Source: Alphaproteobacteria bacterium (GTDB taxonomy: Bacteria; Pseudomonadota; Alphaproteobacteria; Caulobacterales; Parvularculaceae). From it: a stretch of DNA of 49,545 nucleotides. Location of the stretch: contig WGLS01000025.1 of assembly GCA_016125455.1 (NCBI GenBank), positions 1 to 49,545 of the forward strand. The letters are read 5' to 3'. The first letter of the stretch is position 1, and the number at the start of each line of letters is the position of its first letter. A program made the translations under genes and the position numbers. Under the pieces are notes generated by a model. That model had not been told where the DNA came from, did no database searches, and worked only from the letters and a program-made list of their open reading frames with translations. Below are positions 1-8,515 of the stretch, piece by piece.

Positions 1-43
1 CCAGCGCCCGAACTCTCAGATCAATCGAAAGCGGCTTCCCCAT
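1..43 (-). CDS. IS630-family transposase, N-terminus only (cut by window edge)
   Basis: On the minus strand an ATG at 43 opens the frame MGKPLSIDLRVRAL and runs off the left edge. This closely matches the usual first residues of IS630-type transposases (MGKPLS-DLRERV). A perfect ribosome binding site (AAGGAGG, 54-60) sits 8 bases upstream, as expected for an intact element. Only 14 codons are visible, so completeness cannot be judged. The element's right end must lie between about 60 and 227. A short inverted pair TGAATC (76-81) / GATTCA (111-116) is present there, but the true terminal repeat cannot be fixed without the other end. The identification rests on N-terminal similarity alone. Confidence 0.75.
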   Translation of the reverse strand, partial: MGKPLSIDLRVRAL

Positions 44-227
44 GACAGGCTGGCCTCCTTCACCAGCCCAAAGAGTGAATCAGGATCCGCATGCCTTGGG
101 AATCCCTAACGATTCAGGTCCCTCGGAAAACGCCCTAGCGTGTTTTCGCAGGCGTTTCGCGAAAATCTATCGAACACGGTTTCGGCGCCCTTATGGTCGT
201 CCATCGAGATCGAGACCCGGAGCAATC

Positions 228-2696
228 GTGACGGCATTGCCGGCGACATTCGAGAACTGGTTCGCTGGCAAGGGCTGGCGGCCGCGACAGCATCAACTCG
301 ACTGCCTCGCGGCGGCGCGGGGAGGCCGTTCGCATCTGCTGATCGCGCCGACGGGCGGCGGCAAGACGCTCGCCGGCTTCCTCCCGACTCTCGTTGAGCT
401 TGCTGCATCAAGGGACGCGTCCGCGGCGGCGTCACAGGGCGCATCGCCGCGCGTACACACTCTTTATGTGTCGCCCCTGAAGGCGCTCGCCGTCGACATT
501 GCCCGCAACGTGCAGGCGCCGGTGGACGAGATCGGCCTAGCCGTCAAACTTGAGACCCGCACCGGCGACACCCCGCCCGCCCGGCGCCAGCGCCAGAAGA
601 CACACCCGCCGGACATATTGCTGACGACGCCGGAGCAGATCGCGCTCCTACTTACCCACAATGATGCGGGCGACTATTTCGCGGGCCTCAGGCGAGTGAT
701 CCTGGACGAACTGCACGCCTTCGCCGACACGAAGCGCGGGCATCTCCTCGCCCTGTCGCTCGCCCGCCTGAAGGCGATCGCGCCGGACGTTCGCCTCACC
801 GGCCTTTCGGCGACCGTGCCAGACCCGGAGGCATTGCTCGACTACCTGACGCCCGCAGCGGGCGCTGAAGCGCGGGCGGCGCTCATCAGGGCCGAGGGCG
901 GCGCGCAGGCCAACGTCTCGGTGCTGAATTCCGAGAACCGCATTCCCTGGTCGGGGCACTCGGCCCGACACGCCTGGGACGAGGTCTATGCGGCCATACG
1001 CGACGCCGGCCTGACGCTCGTGTTCGTCAACACGCGCAGCCAGGCCGAGATGACTTTTCAGGCGCTGTGGCGCCTCAATGACGACAATCTGCCGATTGCG
1101 CTCCACCATGGCTCCCTCGACGTCGCGCGCCGGCGGAAAGTGGAGGCGGCGATGGCGCGGGGCGAGCTGCGCGCGGTCGTGTGCACCTCGACCCTCGATC
1201 TTGGCATCGACTGGGGCGACGTCGACCTCGTTATCCAGATCGGCGCGCCTAAGGGCGCAAGCCGCCTGACCCAGCGCATCGGCCGGGCGAACCACCGGAT
1301 GAACGAGCCTTCGCGCGCCCTCATGGTGCCGGACAACCGGTTCTCCGTGCTCGAATGTCTTGCCGCGAAGGACGCCATTGAAGAGGGCGCACTCGACGGC
1401 GAGCCCTGGCGTGAAGGGACGCTCGACGTCCTTGCCCAGCATATCATGGGCGTCGCGTGCGCCGGGCCGTTCGTGGCGGAGGCTCTCTACAAAGAAGTTA
1501 TAGCGACTGCGCCCTATGCGAGACTGACGCGCGAGCTGTTCGAGCAGACTCTCGAGTTCGTTGCGACCGGGGGCTACGCCCTGAAGTCCTATGACCGCTA
1601 CCGGCGGCTCGTTCAGAACCCGGACGGAAGCTGGCGGGTGCGCGACGGACGCGCCGCCCAGCAACACCGCATGAACGCAGGCGTCATCGTCGAGGCCGCC
1701 TCGCTCAATGTGCGCCTCGTCAGCGGCAAGGGGCCGAAGCGGGGGGGCGGCCGGTCGCTCGGCACAATGGAGGAATGGTATTTCGAGCGCATGTCGATCG
1801 GCGACACCTTCATGTTCGCGGGCGAAGTATTGCGGTTCGAGGGCGTCGCCGGCATGGATGCGCTCGTCACCCGCGCGCCGGGGGCGGAGCCGAAAATTCC
1901 CACCTGGGGCGGCGGGCGGTTCCCGCTCTCCTCCTACCTCGCGGATCGCGTTCGCCGGATGATCCAGGACCCCGGTTGCTGGCCGCAACTGCCCGACCCT
2001 ATCCGGGAGTGGCTGGAGATCCAGAAGATCCGCTCGATCATTCCGAAAGCGAACGAGCTCCTTGTGGAGACGTTCCCGAACGGCAATCGGCATTTCCTCG
2101 TCTGCTACCCATTCGACGGCATCCTCGCGCACCAGACCCTCGGCACGCTCGTCACGAAGCGGCTCGAACGCGCGGGCGCCCAGCCCATCGGCATGGTGGC
2201 GACGGAGTATTCGCTGTCCGTATGGGGCCGGCGGGACATGGGCGAGGTCGACATGAATGCCCTTTTCGATGAGGACATGCTCGGCGACGATCTTGAGGAC
2301 TGGCTTGGCCAGTCGATCCTCATGAAGCGGACATTCCGAAATATCGCGGTCATCGCGGGTCTTGTCGAACGGCGCCATCCGGGCGCTGAAAAATCCGGCC
2401 GTCAGGTGACGTTCTCCTCGGACCTCATCTTCGACGTGCTGAAGGAGCACGACCCGGACCATATCCTGCTGAAGGCGGCGTGGGCCGACGCGGCGGGCGG
2501 CTATCTCGACATCGCGCGGCTGCAGGGCCTTCTTGCACGGGTGCGCGGCCGGGTCGCGCACATACGCCTCGAGCGCGTCTCGCCGCTCGCCGTGCCGGTG
2601 ATGATGGAGATCAACAAGGACCCCGTCATCGGCGAGGCCCGCGAGGCGATGCTGCGCGAAAGCGCCGATGAGCTGGTGAAGGAGGCGATGGGATGA
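228..2696 (+). CDS. Ligase-associated DEXH-box DNA helicase (Lhr-like)
   Basis: An SF2 helicase of 822 residues, the usual size of the Lhr-like enzymes found with an ATP-dependent DNA ligase and the PdeM nuclease in a bacterial DNA repair cluster. Walker A (TGGGK) is at about residues 42-46, the DELH box at 160-163, motif III (LSATVP) at 193-198, and motif VI (QRIGRANHR) at 349-357, followed by the long Lhr-type C-terminal region. The frame is open from 42, but I place the start at GTG 228, where GGAG stands five bases upstream and the conserved sequence begins. The upstream extension is arginine-rich and lies in the IS630 flank. PdeM follows at 3331, but the ligase itself is not in the window. 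The function in ligase-linked repair is inferred from the family. Confidence 0.9.
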   Translation: MTALPATFENWFAGKGWRPRQHQLDCLAAARGGRSHLLIAPTGGGKTLAGFLPTLVELAASRDASAAASQGASPRVHTLYVSPLKALAVDIARNVQAPVDEIGLAVKLETRTGDTPPARRQRQKTHPPDILLTTPEQIALLLTHNDAGDYFAGLRRVILDELHAFADTKRGHLLALSLARLKAIAPDVRLTGLSATVPDPEALLDYLTPAAGAEARAALIRAEGGAQANVSVLNSENRIPWSGHSARHAWDEVYAAIRDAGLTLVFVNTRSQAEMTFQALWRLNDDNLPIALHHGSLDVARRRKVEAAMARGELRAVVCTSTLDLGIDWGDVDLVIQIGAPKGASRLTQRIGRANHRMNEPSRALMVPDNRFSVLECLAAKDAIEEGALDGEPWREGTLDVLAQHIMGVACAGPFVAEALYKEVIATAPYARLTRELFEQTLEFVATGGYALKSYDRYRRLVQNPDGSWRVRDGRAAQQHRMNAGVIVEAASLNVRLVSGKGPKRGGGRSLGTMEEWYFERMSIGDTFMFAGEVLRFEGVAGMDALVTRAPGAEPKIPTWGGGRFPLSSYLADRVRRMIQDPGCWPQLPDPIREWLEIQKIRSIIPKANELLVETFPNGNRHFLVCYPFDGILAHQTLGTLVTKRLERAGAQPIGMVATEYSLSVWGRRDMGEVDMNALFDEDMLGDDLEDWLGQSILMKRTFRNIAVIAGLVERRHPGAEKSGRQVTFSSDLIFDVLKEHDPDHILLKAAWADAAGGYLDIARLQGLLARVRGRVAHIRLERVSPLAVPVMMEINKDPVIGEAREAMLRESADELVKEAMG

Positions 2697-2799
2697 GGGC
2701 GCGCGCGGCCGGAATGGAACCTGAATCTGCGCCGCCAAGCCGGCTTGTTCAGGATGACGTTGGATCGCGGAGACCGGAGCGATGCGCCCGACGGGCGAT

Positions 2800-3189
2800 C
2801 TAGCGCCGCGCGGCGGAAATGCTGGCCCGATCGGCCGCGTCGGCGATCCCTGCGTCGCACGCGACGATCACGGCCGGCAGGAAGGCGATCGCCGCGGCGA
2901 CGGCGTAGCCGCGCACGCCTTCGGTCCGGCCAAGGCCCCGCATGCCCCACCATGCCGCGACGCCGCCAAGGATCGTCCGCGGCAGCATCTCCCGGCTCGA
3001 AGATTCCGGGCAGGCGATCTGGCGGCAGATGTCGAGCGCTTCGAGCTCGAAATAATTGTAGATCCAGCCGCCAAGCCCGTCGGTGATGGGGTTCGGCGGG
3101 ATCGTCAGGTGCTGCAACTGGGTCAGCGCGTAGTAGGCGCTGATCAGGCCTATGGCGGCGAAGACGGAACTGTTCAGGAGCCTCAACAT
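2800..3189 (-). CDS. Small membrane protein, unknown function
   Basis: A 129-residue frame with two hydrophobic segments, at about residues 8-25 (VFAAIGLISAYYAL) and 94-112 (AVAAAIAFLPAVIVAC), and a soluble stretch between them containing two cysteines. I do not recognise the family. It lies antisense between two genes that normally adjoin (the Lhr-like helicase and pdeM). No clear ribosome binding site precedes ATG 3189. The two membrane segments and the absence of a convincing gene on the other strand favour a real gene. A longer frame on the same strand (2501-3211) is a shadow. Confidence 0.55.
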   Translation of the reverse strand: MLRLLNSSVFAAIGLISAYYALTQLQHLTIPPNPITDGLGGWIYNYFELEALDICRQIACPESSSREMLPRTILGGVAAWWGMRGLGRTEGVRGYAVAAAIAFLPAVIVACDAGIADAADRASISAARR

Positions 3190-3330
3190 CGCGGGGGATC
3201 GTCGCGCCCAAGGCCTAAGGCGGCGCTAACGGCCAGCGCCCGGCGGAACGGCGCCGGCGCGCTCAATGGCGAACCTGGCGGGCAAGAAGTCAGCTTGCGC
3301 GTTCTGGCGGAACGCCGGAATGATGCCGCC

Positions 3331-4101
3331 ATGGAGAACGAAGCCCCAATGGACAGCGTCGACCCAACCCCGGCGGCGGCTTTCGAGGTGAATGGCGAAA
3401 GGCTTGTGGCGCTTACCGCCGGCGCGGCCTACTGGCCGGCCGAGCGGGCGCTGCTTGTCGCGGACCTGCACTTCGAGAAGGGCACGGCCTACGCGCGCCG
3501 CGGCGTTCTCTTGCCGCCGTATGACACCCGGACGACGCTCAGGCGGCTGTCGGTGCTGATCGAGCGCCATCGGCCGCGGACGGTCTATTCCCTGGGCGAC
3601 GCGTTCCACGACATTGACGCCGAGGCCCGGATGGATCCTGAGGATGCGGGCCTGTTGCAGCTACTGCTCAGGCGGACGCACTGGGTCTGGATCGCCGGCA
3701 ATCATGATCCCCTGCCGCCAGGCGTCGCCGGCGATATTTGCCTCGAAGCGCGGGTCGGGCGATTGCGCCTCGTGCATGAACCAACCGGCGCGACGGCGGA
3801 TGCCGAGGTCGCCGGAGAGGTCGCGGGCCATCTCCATCCCTGCGCCAGGGTCCTTGCAGAGGGGAGGTCGATCCGGAGGCGGTGCTTTGCAACGGATGGC
3901 CGCCGGCTGATCCTGCCCGCGTTCGGCGCCTATGCGGGAGGGCTTAATGTCCTCGACGAGGCCTATGACGGCATGTTTGACGGACTGACCGCGTGGGTGC
4001 TGGGGGGCAGAGGCGTTTACCCGTTCTCGGGCCGCAAGCTGCTATCCGATCGCCGGTCCGCGCCGACAGCGGCGGACCCGCGCCGGGCCGCCGGCGTCTA
4101 G
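3331..4101 (+). CDS. pdeM: Ligase-associated endonuclease PdeM (metallophosphoesterase)
   Basis: A calcineurin-like metallophosphoesterase of 256 residues. The metal-binding motifs occur in the expected order: DLH at 45-47, GD at 89-90, GNHD at 123-126 and GHLH at 166-169. The LLVADLHFEKG context and the late FGAYAGGLNV segment are typical of the PdeM nuclease that accompanies the ligase-associated helicase. ATG 3331 (or 3349, seven residues later) fits the family length. The frame is open far upstream to 2782, but that part is antisense to the small membrane gene and shows no family similarity. Homologues act as Mn-dependent endonucleases or phosphodiesterases on DNA; the exact role in this organism is inferred. 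Confidence 0.88.
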   Translation: MENEAPMDSVDPTPAAAFEVNGERLVALTAGAAYWPAERALLVADLHFEKGTAYARRGVLLPPYDTRTTLRRLSVLIERHRPRTVYSLGDAFHDIDAEARMDPEDAGLLQLLLRRTHWVWIAGNHDPLPPGVAGDICLEARVGRLRLVHEPTGATADAEVAGEVAGHLHPCARVLAEGRSIRRRCFATDGRRLILPAFGAYAGGLNVLDEAYDGMFDGLTAWVLGGRGVYPFSGRKLLSDRRSAPTAADPRRAAGV

Positions 4102-4183
4102 GCCGTCAGGCATGTGTTTGAGTTGACAATGATGGGCGCTTACCCTAACCCCCGCGCTTCGAATTCGACCCGGGACCAGACCG

Positions 4184-4309
4184 ATGAAAGTCCGCAGCTC
4201 GCTGAAATCGCTGAAGAACCGCCACAAGGATTGCCGCGTCGTGCGGCGCAAGGGGCGGGTCTATGTGATCAACAAGACCCAGAAGCGGTTCAAGGCCCGC
4301 CAGGGCTAA
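4184..4309 (+). CDS. rpmJ: 50S ribosomal protein bL36
   Basis: A 41-codon gene encoding [14 protein letters not shown]...FKARQG, the alphaproteobacterial form of bL36, a small basic protein of the large ribosomal subunit. It has a single cysteine (residue 17) rather than the CxxC...CxxxxH zinc ribbon, so it is the zinc-independent (C-minus) type. It lies inside a longer spurious frame (4114-4962) that also contains the next gene, so size-filtered gene finders can miss it. The intergenic stretch before it (4102-4183) is the likely promoter region. Confidence 0.95.
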   Translation: MKVRSSLKSLKNRHKDCRVVRRKGRVYVINKTQKRFKARQG

Positions 4310-4386
4310 GGTTCGCCGTCGTCATCGATAGCGGGTTGCCGCACGCGTCTTGCATCGCAATGCGCCGTGTAGGTAGGCTCCCTCGA

Positions 4387-4962
4387 ATGGCGCGCGGAAA
4401 CTGTCATTTATCAGCATCCTTCGGGGCCGCCTTGATGGCGGCTCTTTTGTCGTGTCTTGCGGGTCCAGCGCTTGCGGACCAGTACGACGCGCGGCTCGAT
4501 GGGCTTTTCGAAGAGCTGCAAGCCGGCGCCGCTGACGATGCGCCTGGCCGGATCGATCGAATTCGCCGGATCTGGAGCGATTCACCGAGCGATTCGGTGG
4601 ATCTCATCTACGCTCGCGCGATGGCGGCGGCCGAAGCCGGCGACGACGCGCTCGCCCAGGCGTTGCTTGACCATGCCCTCGCGCTGACCCCGCACTTTGC
4701 TGAAGCCTATGTGCTGCGGGGCGTCGTCAGGCGCGCAGACGGCGATCCGGAAGGCGCGGTCGACGACCTGTTGCGGGCCGTCTCGCTTGAGCCGCGCCAC
4801 TTCATCGCCAGCCGGATGCTGGCGGACCTAAGTCTCGCCAAGGGCGACAAGCGCGCCGCCTACGACTTTCTGCAGCAGGCCCTGAAGGCGAATCCGCACG
4901 ATGCCGGCGCCCTGGCGGAAGCGCGACGCCTGGCCCGTGACGTCGAGGGCCAGGAAATCTGA
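4387..4962 (+). CDS. Exported tetratricopeptide-repeat protein
   Basis: A 191-residue protein starting with a typical Sec signal peptide (hydrophobic core [14 protein letters not shown], cleavage after ALA near residue 30). The mature part has at least three TPR-like units (for example [53 protein letters not shown]). It probably works as a periplasmic scaffold for protein contacts. The partner is unknown. ATG 4387 is preferred because it gives a compact signal peptide and has AGGTAGG upstream; ATG 4360 is the alternative. It sits between rpmJ and gapR, and family members are common beside rpmJ in related genomes (from memory). Confidence 0.8.
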   Translation: MARGNCHLSASFGAALMAALLSCLAGPALADQYDARLDGLFEELQAGAADDAPGRIDRIRRIWSDSPSDSVDLIYARAMAAAEAGDDALAQALLDHALALTPHFAEAYVLRGVVRRADGDPEGAVDDLLRAVSLEPRHFIASRMLADLSLAKGDKRAAYDFLQQALKANPHDAGALAEARRLARDVEGQEI

Positions 4963-5119
4963 GCGCGCGCAAATCAAAGCCGGCCGACTGCTCGGCTATC
5001 GCCGGTTTTCCCCAGGCTGCCTACAACCTTTCCCCATCGGCTTGCGCGCGCTTCCCCCGGCGGGTTCTAGTTCGCGATCCACGATTCATGTTCCAGGCAT
5101 TCAGTTCAGGGAGCGTCCA

Positions 5120-5407
5120 ATGGCCGACGGCGCCGCAGCCTTAGCAGACACGTCAAGCGCGGGAGCCGTTACGGGCGGCGTCGCCGCAGAGCGGCTGCGC
5201 TCGTTCCTTGAGCGCATCGAGCGCCTCGAGGAAGACAAGCAGGCGATCATGGGCGACATGAAGGAAGTCTACGCCGAAGCGAAGGGCGAGGGCTATGACA
5301 CCAAGATCATCCGCCAGATCATCCGTCTAAGGAAGATGGACCGCGCCGAGCGGCAGGAACAAGAGGCCTTGCTTGACCTTTACCTGTCCGCCCTCGGCGA
5401 AGCCTGA
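5120..5407 (+). CDS. gapR: GapR nucleoid-associated protein (DUF2312)
   Basis: A 95-residue protein whose C-terminal 75 residues match the Caulobacter GapR/DUF2312 family: [61 protein letters not shown]. GapR is an AT-preferring DNA-binding protein that clamps overtwisted DNA and helps topoisomerases ahead of replication and transcription. The first 20 residues are alanine/glycine-rich and not conserved. The start is set by CAGGGAG seven bases before ATG 5120; the longer open frame upstream is shadow. A GANTC methylation site (GATTC, 5093-5097) lies 23 bases upstream of the start, the kind of site CcrM/GcrA would use; that link is only a suggestion. The next gene on the opposite strand is the tacA-like regulator. 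Confidence 0.92.
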   Translation: MADGAAALADTSSAGAVTGGVAAERLRSFLERIERLEEDKQAIMGDMKEVYAEAKGEGYDTKIIRQIIRLRKMDRAERQEQEALLDLYLSALGEA

Positions 5408-5413
5408 AGCGCG

Positions 5414-6916
5414 TCAGCTCGCCCGCTTCACTTCAATGTCGTGGTCGCGGAGCTTTCGATAGAGCGTCGAGCGGCCCATGCCCAGCCGTCGCGCGACCTC
5501 GGTCATCTGCCCGTTGTAGGTCTCGATAGCGAGCTCGATTAGGTCGCGCTCGATGTCCTGTAGCGATCGAAGATGGCCTTCGTCGTCGAAGACTTCCACA
5601 TCGCAATGGTCAACGGCGGCGCGAAGGGCGCCGGCCGGCCGCGAAAGGTCGCCGATCGGATCCGCCGGGAACCGGTCAATGGCGTCGTCATCGTCGTCGA
5701 TGAGCGGCGGCCCGTAGTCGACGCCGGCCGCCTCGAATTCGGCCGTCAGTAGCGGGAAGTCCCGCGCCGTCAGGTAGGCCCCTTCGGCCAGCACGACCGC
5801 CCTGAAGATCGTGTTCTCCAGCTGGCGAATATTGCCGGGCCATGGCTGGCGCATCAGCACTTCAAGAACTTCGTGCTGAACGCCGCGGACATTGCGCTTT
5901 TCCTCGGCATTGTAGCGGCGGATGAAGTGGTCGATCAGCGCCGGTATGTCATCCATGCGGTCGCGCAGAGGCGGCACGTGGACGGGGAAGACGTTGAGAC
6001 GATAATAGAGGTCCTCGCGGAATCCGCCGCGCTCCACCTCAGCGGCGAGATCGCGGTTGGTCGCGGAGATAATGCGTACGTCAACTTTCACCGGGCGCTT
6101 GGCGCCGACAGGGTCGACCTCGCTCTCCTGAAGAACGCGAAGCAGCTTGACCTGCATGTCCGGCGGCAGTTCGCCGACTTCATCGAGGAAGATCGTGCCG
6201 CCGTCGGCCTCATGGAACTTGCCCAGATGCTTGCCGGTGGCGCCGGTAAACGAGCCTTTTTCGTGTCCGAAGAGGATGCTCTCTACGAGGTTCTCGGGGA
6301 TCGCGCCGCAGTTCACGGTCACGAACGGCTTGCGGGCCCGGTCGGACGATCCCTGAATGGCGCGAGCGATCATCTCCTTGCCGACGCCGCTTTCCCCGGT
6401 GATGAGGATCGGGATCGTCGACGAGGCGGCGCGTTCGCCGAGGCGGACGACATTGCGCAACGCGCTGGACGCGCCGACGAGATCGGCAAAGCCCATCGCG
6501 CCGTCGCGCTTGCGCTTCAGGCGGGAGACTTCGCCCTTGAGCGTCGTCATGTTGAGGGCGTTGTTGATCGAGACGATCACCCGTTCTGGCGAGGCGGGCT
6601 TCACAAAGAAATCGGACGCTCCGCTTTGCATGGCCTCTACGACGGTATCGATCCCGCCCTGGGCGGTAAGGACAATCACGGGCAGGTCGTCCTGGGTCGA
6701 CTTTACGCGCCGCAGCGTTTCCATGCCGCCGAGCCCGGGCATTCTGAGGTCAAGCATGATCAGCGAAACATCGCCGCCCTGTTCGCCCTGAAGGATAGCC
6801 AGCGCGGCTTCGCCGCTGTCCGCCTGGACGGTCTGGTAGCCGGCTTTCTCGCAGACCGCTTGCATGAGCCGGCGTTGGGTCGGATCGTCGTCCACGATAA
6901 GTATTTTGAGCGCCAT
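5414..6916 (-). CDS. tacA: Sigma-54-dependent response regulator, TacA-like
   Basis: A 500-residue NtrC-type activator. The receiver domain (1-120) has the acidic pocket D9-D11, phospho-acceptor D56, T84 and K106. The AAA+ domain (about 145-375) has Walker A GESGVGK (174-180), a GSFTGA loop (221-226, Ser in place of the usual Ala), Walker B TIFLDEVGEL and the PWPGNIRQLEN motif. A linker with an acidic run (407-411) leads to a Fis-type helix-turn-helix (about 455-495). ATG 6916 is chosen because GAGGAAA precedes it. Caulobacter TacA, which controls stalk and pole genes, is encoded close to gapR, so the adjacency here supports this name over other NtrC-type regulators. The cognate kinase is not in the window. 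Confidence 0.85.
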   Translation of the reverse strand: MALKILIVDDDPTQRRLMQAVCEKAGYQTVQADSGEAALAILQGEQGGDVSLIMLDLRMPGLGGMETLRRVKSTQDDLPVIVLTAQGGIDTVVEAMQSGASDFFVKPASPERVIVSINNALNMTTLKGEVSRLKRKRDGAMGFADLVGASSALRNVVRLGERAASSTIPILITGESGVGKEMIARAIQGSSDRARKPFVTVNCGAIPENLVESILFGHEKGSFTGATGKHLGKFHEADGGTIFLDEVGELPPDMQVKLLRVLQESEVDPVGAKRPVKVDVRIISATNRDLAAEVERGGFREDLYYRLNVFPVHVPPLRDRMDDIPALIDHFIRRYNAEEKRNVRGVQHEVLEVLMRQPWPGNIRQLENTIFRAVVLAEGAYLTARDFPLLTAEFEAAGVDYGPPLIDDDDDAIDRFPADPIGDLSRPAGALRAAVDHCDVEVFDDEGHLRSLQDIERDLIELAIETYNGQMTEVARRLGMGRSTLYRKLRDHDIEVKRAS

Positions 6917-7135
6917 GGCGCGGGTTTCCTCGATCTTCGCGAATGATTGGAAACTACGCCCGATGCGGTTAAGGATCGCTTTAAGGCGTTTCATTCCGGG
7001 TCAGATCGGCGCGCGCGACGGCGTCGGCGTAACCATTCGTTTACGAAGTTCGCCGTCGGAATGACTGGCCGCCGCGCGCCGCGACCGCGGGAAATGGCGA
7101 TAGCGCAATGCGAAATGGCGCAAGAGGCGAGACCA

Positions 7136-8131
7136 ATGGGCGAAACGGATGCAGCAACGGCGAAGCCAGGGACGGATGACCGCATCCGTCCGATCGTCCA
7201 TCTGAAGGGCGAACGTCCGCCTGCGCCCGACTGGTTCAATTGGGCGATCGAGGCCCCGTCCGAAGAGGGCTTCGTGGAGGTCGCGGGCGCCAGGATAAGG
7301 TTCTCGGCCTGGGGGCGACGCGGGCTTCCGGGGCTCCTGTTCGTACACGGAGGGCGCGCGCACCGGAACTGGTGGCGACCATTTGCGCCATTTTTCGCCG
7401 ACCGGCGCCGGGTCGCCGCGCTGGACCTATCGGGCATGGGGGACAGCGACTGGCGCGAGCGCTATACGATGGATTGCGTCATCGATGAGCTCTTTGCGGT
7501 CATTGAGGGCGCTGGCCTGAACGACGGCGGCGGCCGCCCGATGGTGGTAGGCCATTCGTTCGGCGGCTGGATGACTCTCGCGGCCGTGGAGCGCAGCGGC
7601 GAACAGCTCGCCGGCGCGGTGGTGATCGACAGCCCGATATCCAAGCCGGATCCCGATGAGGGCTATACGATAATGCGCCGGCGCGAGGACAAGGCCGACC
7701 CGCCGAGCTTCAGTCGCGTCTACGGGTCGGTCGAGGAACCGGTTTCGCGCTTCCGGTTCCTGCCGAACCAGCCTTGCGAGCAACACTACCTTGTCGACTA
7801 CATCGCCCGCGAAGGTTTGACGGACCGACCGAAATGCGGCGGTGAGGGCTGGGCATGGAAATTCGATCCCCGCCACGGCGCAAATTTCGAAATTCACTTC
7901 GAACGCGATCTCTTTCTTGCCGCCAGGTGTCCGCTCGCCTTTCTCTATGGCAAGCGATCGGCTTTCGCCCAGGGTGAGGGATTCGACGCCCAGAAGGCCG
8001 CGCTGCGCGGGCGGGCGCCGTTCATCACCATGCCTGCCGTGCACCATCACCTCATGATGGAGGAGCCAATCGCCTTCATCACGATGCTGCGGACGCTGCT
8101 GGCCACCTGGCCGATCCGCGTCGGAGCTTAG
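7136..8131 (+). CDS. Alpha/beta hydrolase
   Basis: A 331-residue single-domain alpha/beta hydrolase without a signal peptide. It shows the oxyanion segment LLFVHGGRAHRNWW (HG at 71-72), LDLSGMGDS near 97-104, the nucleophile elbow GHSFGG with Ser 141, and a late catalytic histidine in the VHHHL segment. The substrate cannot be read from the sequence. ATG 7136 is preferred over earlier in-frame ATGs because GAGGCGAG lies just upstream and the preceding residues are not conserved. It is divergent from the tacA-like gene across a 219-base intergenic region that contains a CtrA-like double TTAA. Confidence 0.85.
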   Translation: MGETDAATAKPGTDDRIRPIVHLKGERPPAPDWFNWAIEAPSEEGFVEVAGARIRFSAWGRRGLPGLLFVHGGRAHRNWWRPFAPFFADRRRVAALDLSGMGDSDWRERYTMDCVIDELFAVIEGAGLNDGGGRPMVVGHSFGGWMTLAAVERSGEQLAGAVVIDSPISKPDPDEGYTIMRRREDKADPPSFSRVYGSVEEPVSRFRFLPNQPCEQHYLVDYIAREGLTDRPKCGGEGWAWKFDPRHGANFEIHFERDLFLAARCPLAFLYGKRSAFAQGEGFDAQKAALRGRAPFITMPAVHHHLMMEEPIAFITMLRTLLATWPIRVGA

Positions 8132-8228
8132 CGAATCAGGCAATGGGCTGGCCTGCGCCCGGCAGCACTTGCCGGCGCCAGTGATTTCGGCCAAAACCCA
8201 ACGCCGAATGGCGGTAAATGAGGAAGAT

Positions 8229-8453
8229 ATGTCGGACAGGACCGGCGAACCGAACATGGATGCGGAAGCCCATCGCCAGACCTATCAGGCGGTCATGCGG
8301 TTCTCGAGCGAGTTTGGCGTGCCATTCGCGATGGCGTTGACGATGTTCTTTGTGAACCTTGTCCTCGCCAATCACTGGACGCTCGCCCTGGTGGCGGGCC
8401 TTGTCACCTATTTCTTCGTTTATTTCGTCGTCAAAGCATTCTTTTCGCACTGA
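8229..8453 (+). CDS. aa3-type cytochrome c oxidase subunit IV-like protein
   Basis: A 74-residue protein with a polar N-terminus, the family motif HRQTYQAVMRFSSEFGVPFA, and two closely spaced hydrophobic helices (about 32-47 and 50-68). This is the size and pattern of the small bacterial aa3-type oxidase subunit IV, a peripheral membrane subunit of unknown detailed role. Such genes often stand immediately before the pnt genes in Alphaproteobacteria, as here (pntAA begins 147 bases downstream). ATG 8229 follows GAGGAAG closely; in-frame ATG 8208 and 8256 are alternatives. Confidence 0.75.
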   Translation: MSDRTGEPNMDAEAHRQTYQAVMRFSSEFGVPFAMALTMFFVNLVLANHWTLALVAGLVTYFFVYFVVKAFFSH

Positions 8454-8473
8454 ACCGGCGTCAAGGGCGGGCC

Positions 8474-8515
8474 AAGTCGCCCGTCATGACGTATGAAGCC
8501 GGCGACTTGACGTCA
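8474..8515. promoter_or_regulatory. Nested palindromes upstream of pntAA
   Basis: A perfect 8-base inverted repeat AAGTCGCC (8474-8481) / GGCGACTT (8501-8508) encloses a perfect 10-base palindrome CGTCATGACG (8482-8491) and abuts an 8-base palindrome TGACGTCA (8508-8515). It could be an operator for the pnt operon or a hairpin ending the upstream small gene; no T-run follows, which argues against an intrinsic terminator. Confidence 0.45.

Noticed and set aside
648-2738. A 696-codon open frame antisense to the helicase
   Set aside because: It is a mirror of a GC-rich gene: arginine/histidine-rich, without family similarity, and fully covered by a helicase with intact motifs.
2782-3330. Upstream extension of the pdeM frame
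   Set aside because: It contains no metallophosphoesterase similarity and is antisense to the small membrane gene; the family length fits a start at 3331.
5873-6946. A 357-codon plus-strand frame opposite the tacA-like gene
   Set aside because: It is a shadow frame; the minus strand encodes a complete receiver-AAA-Fis protein.
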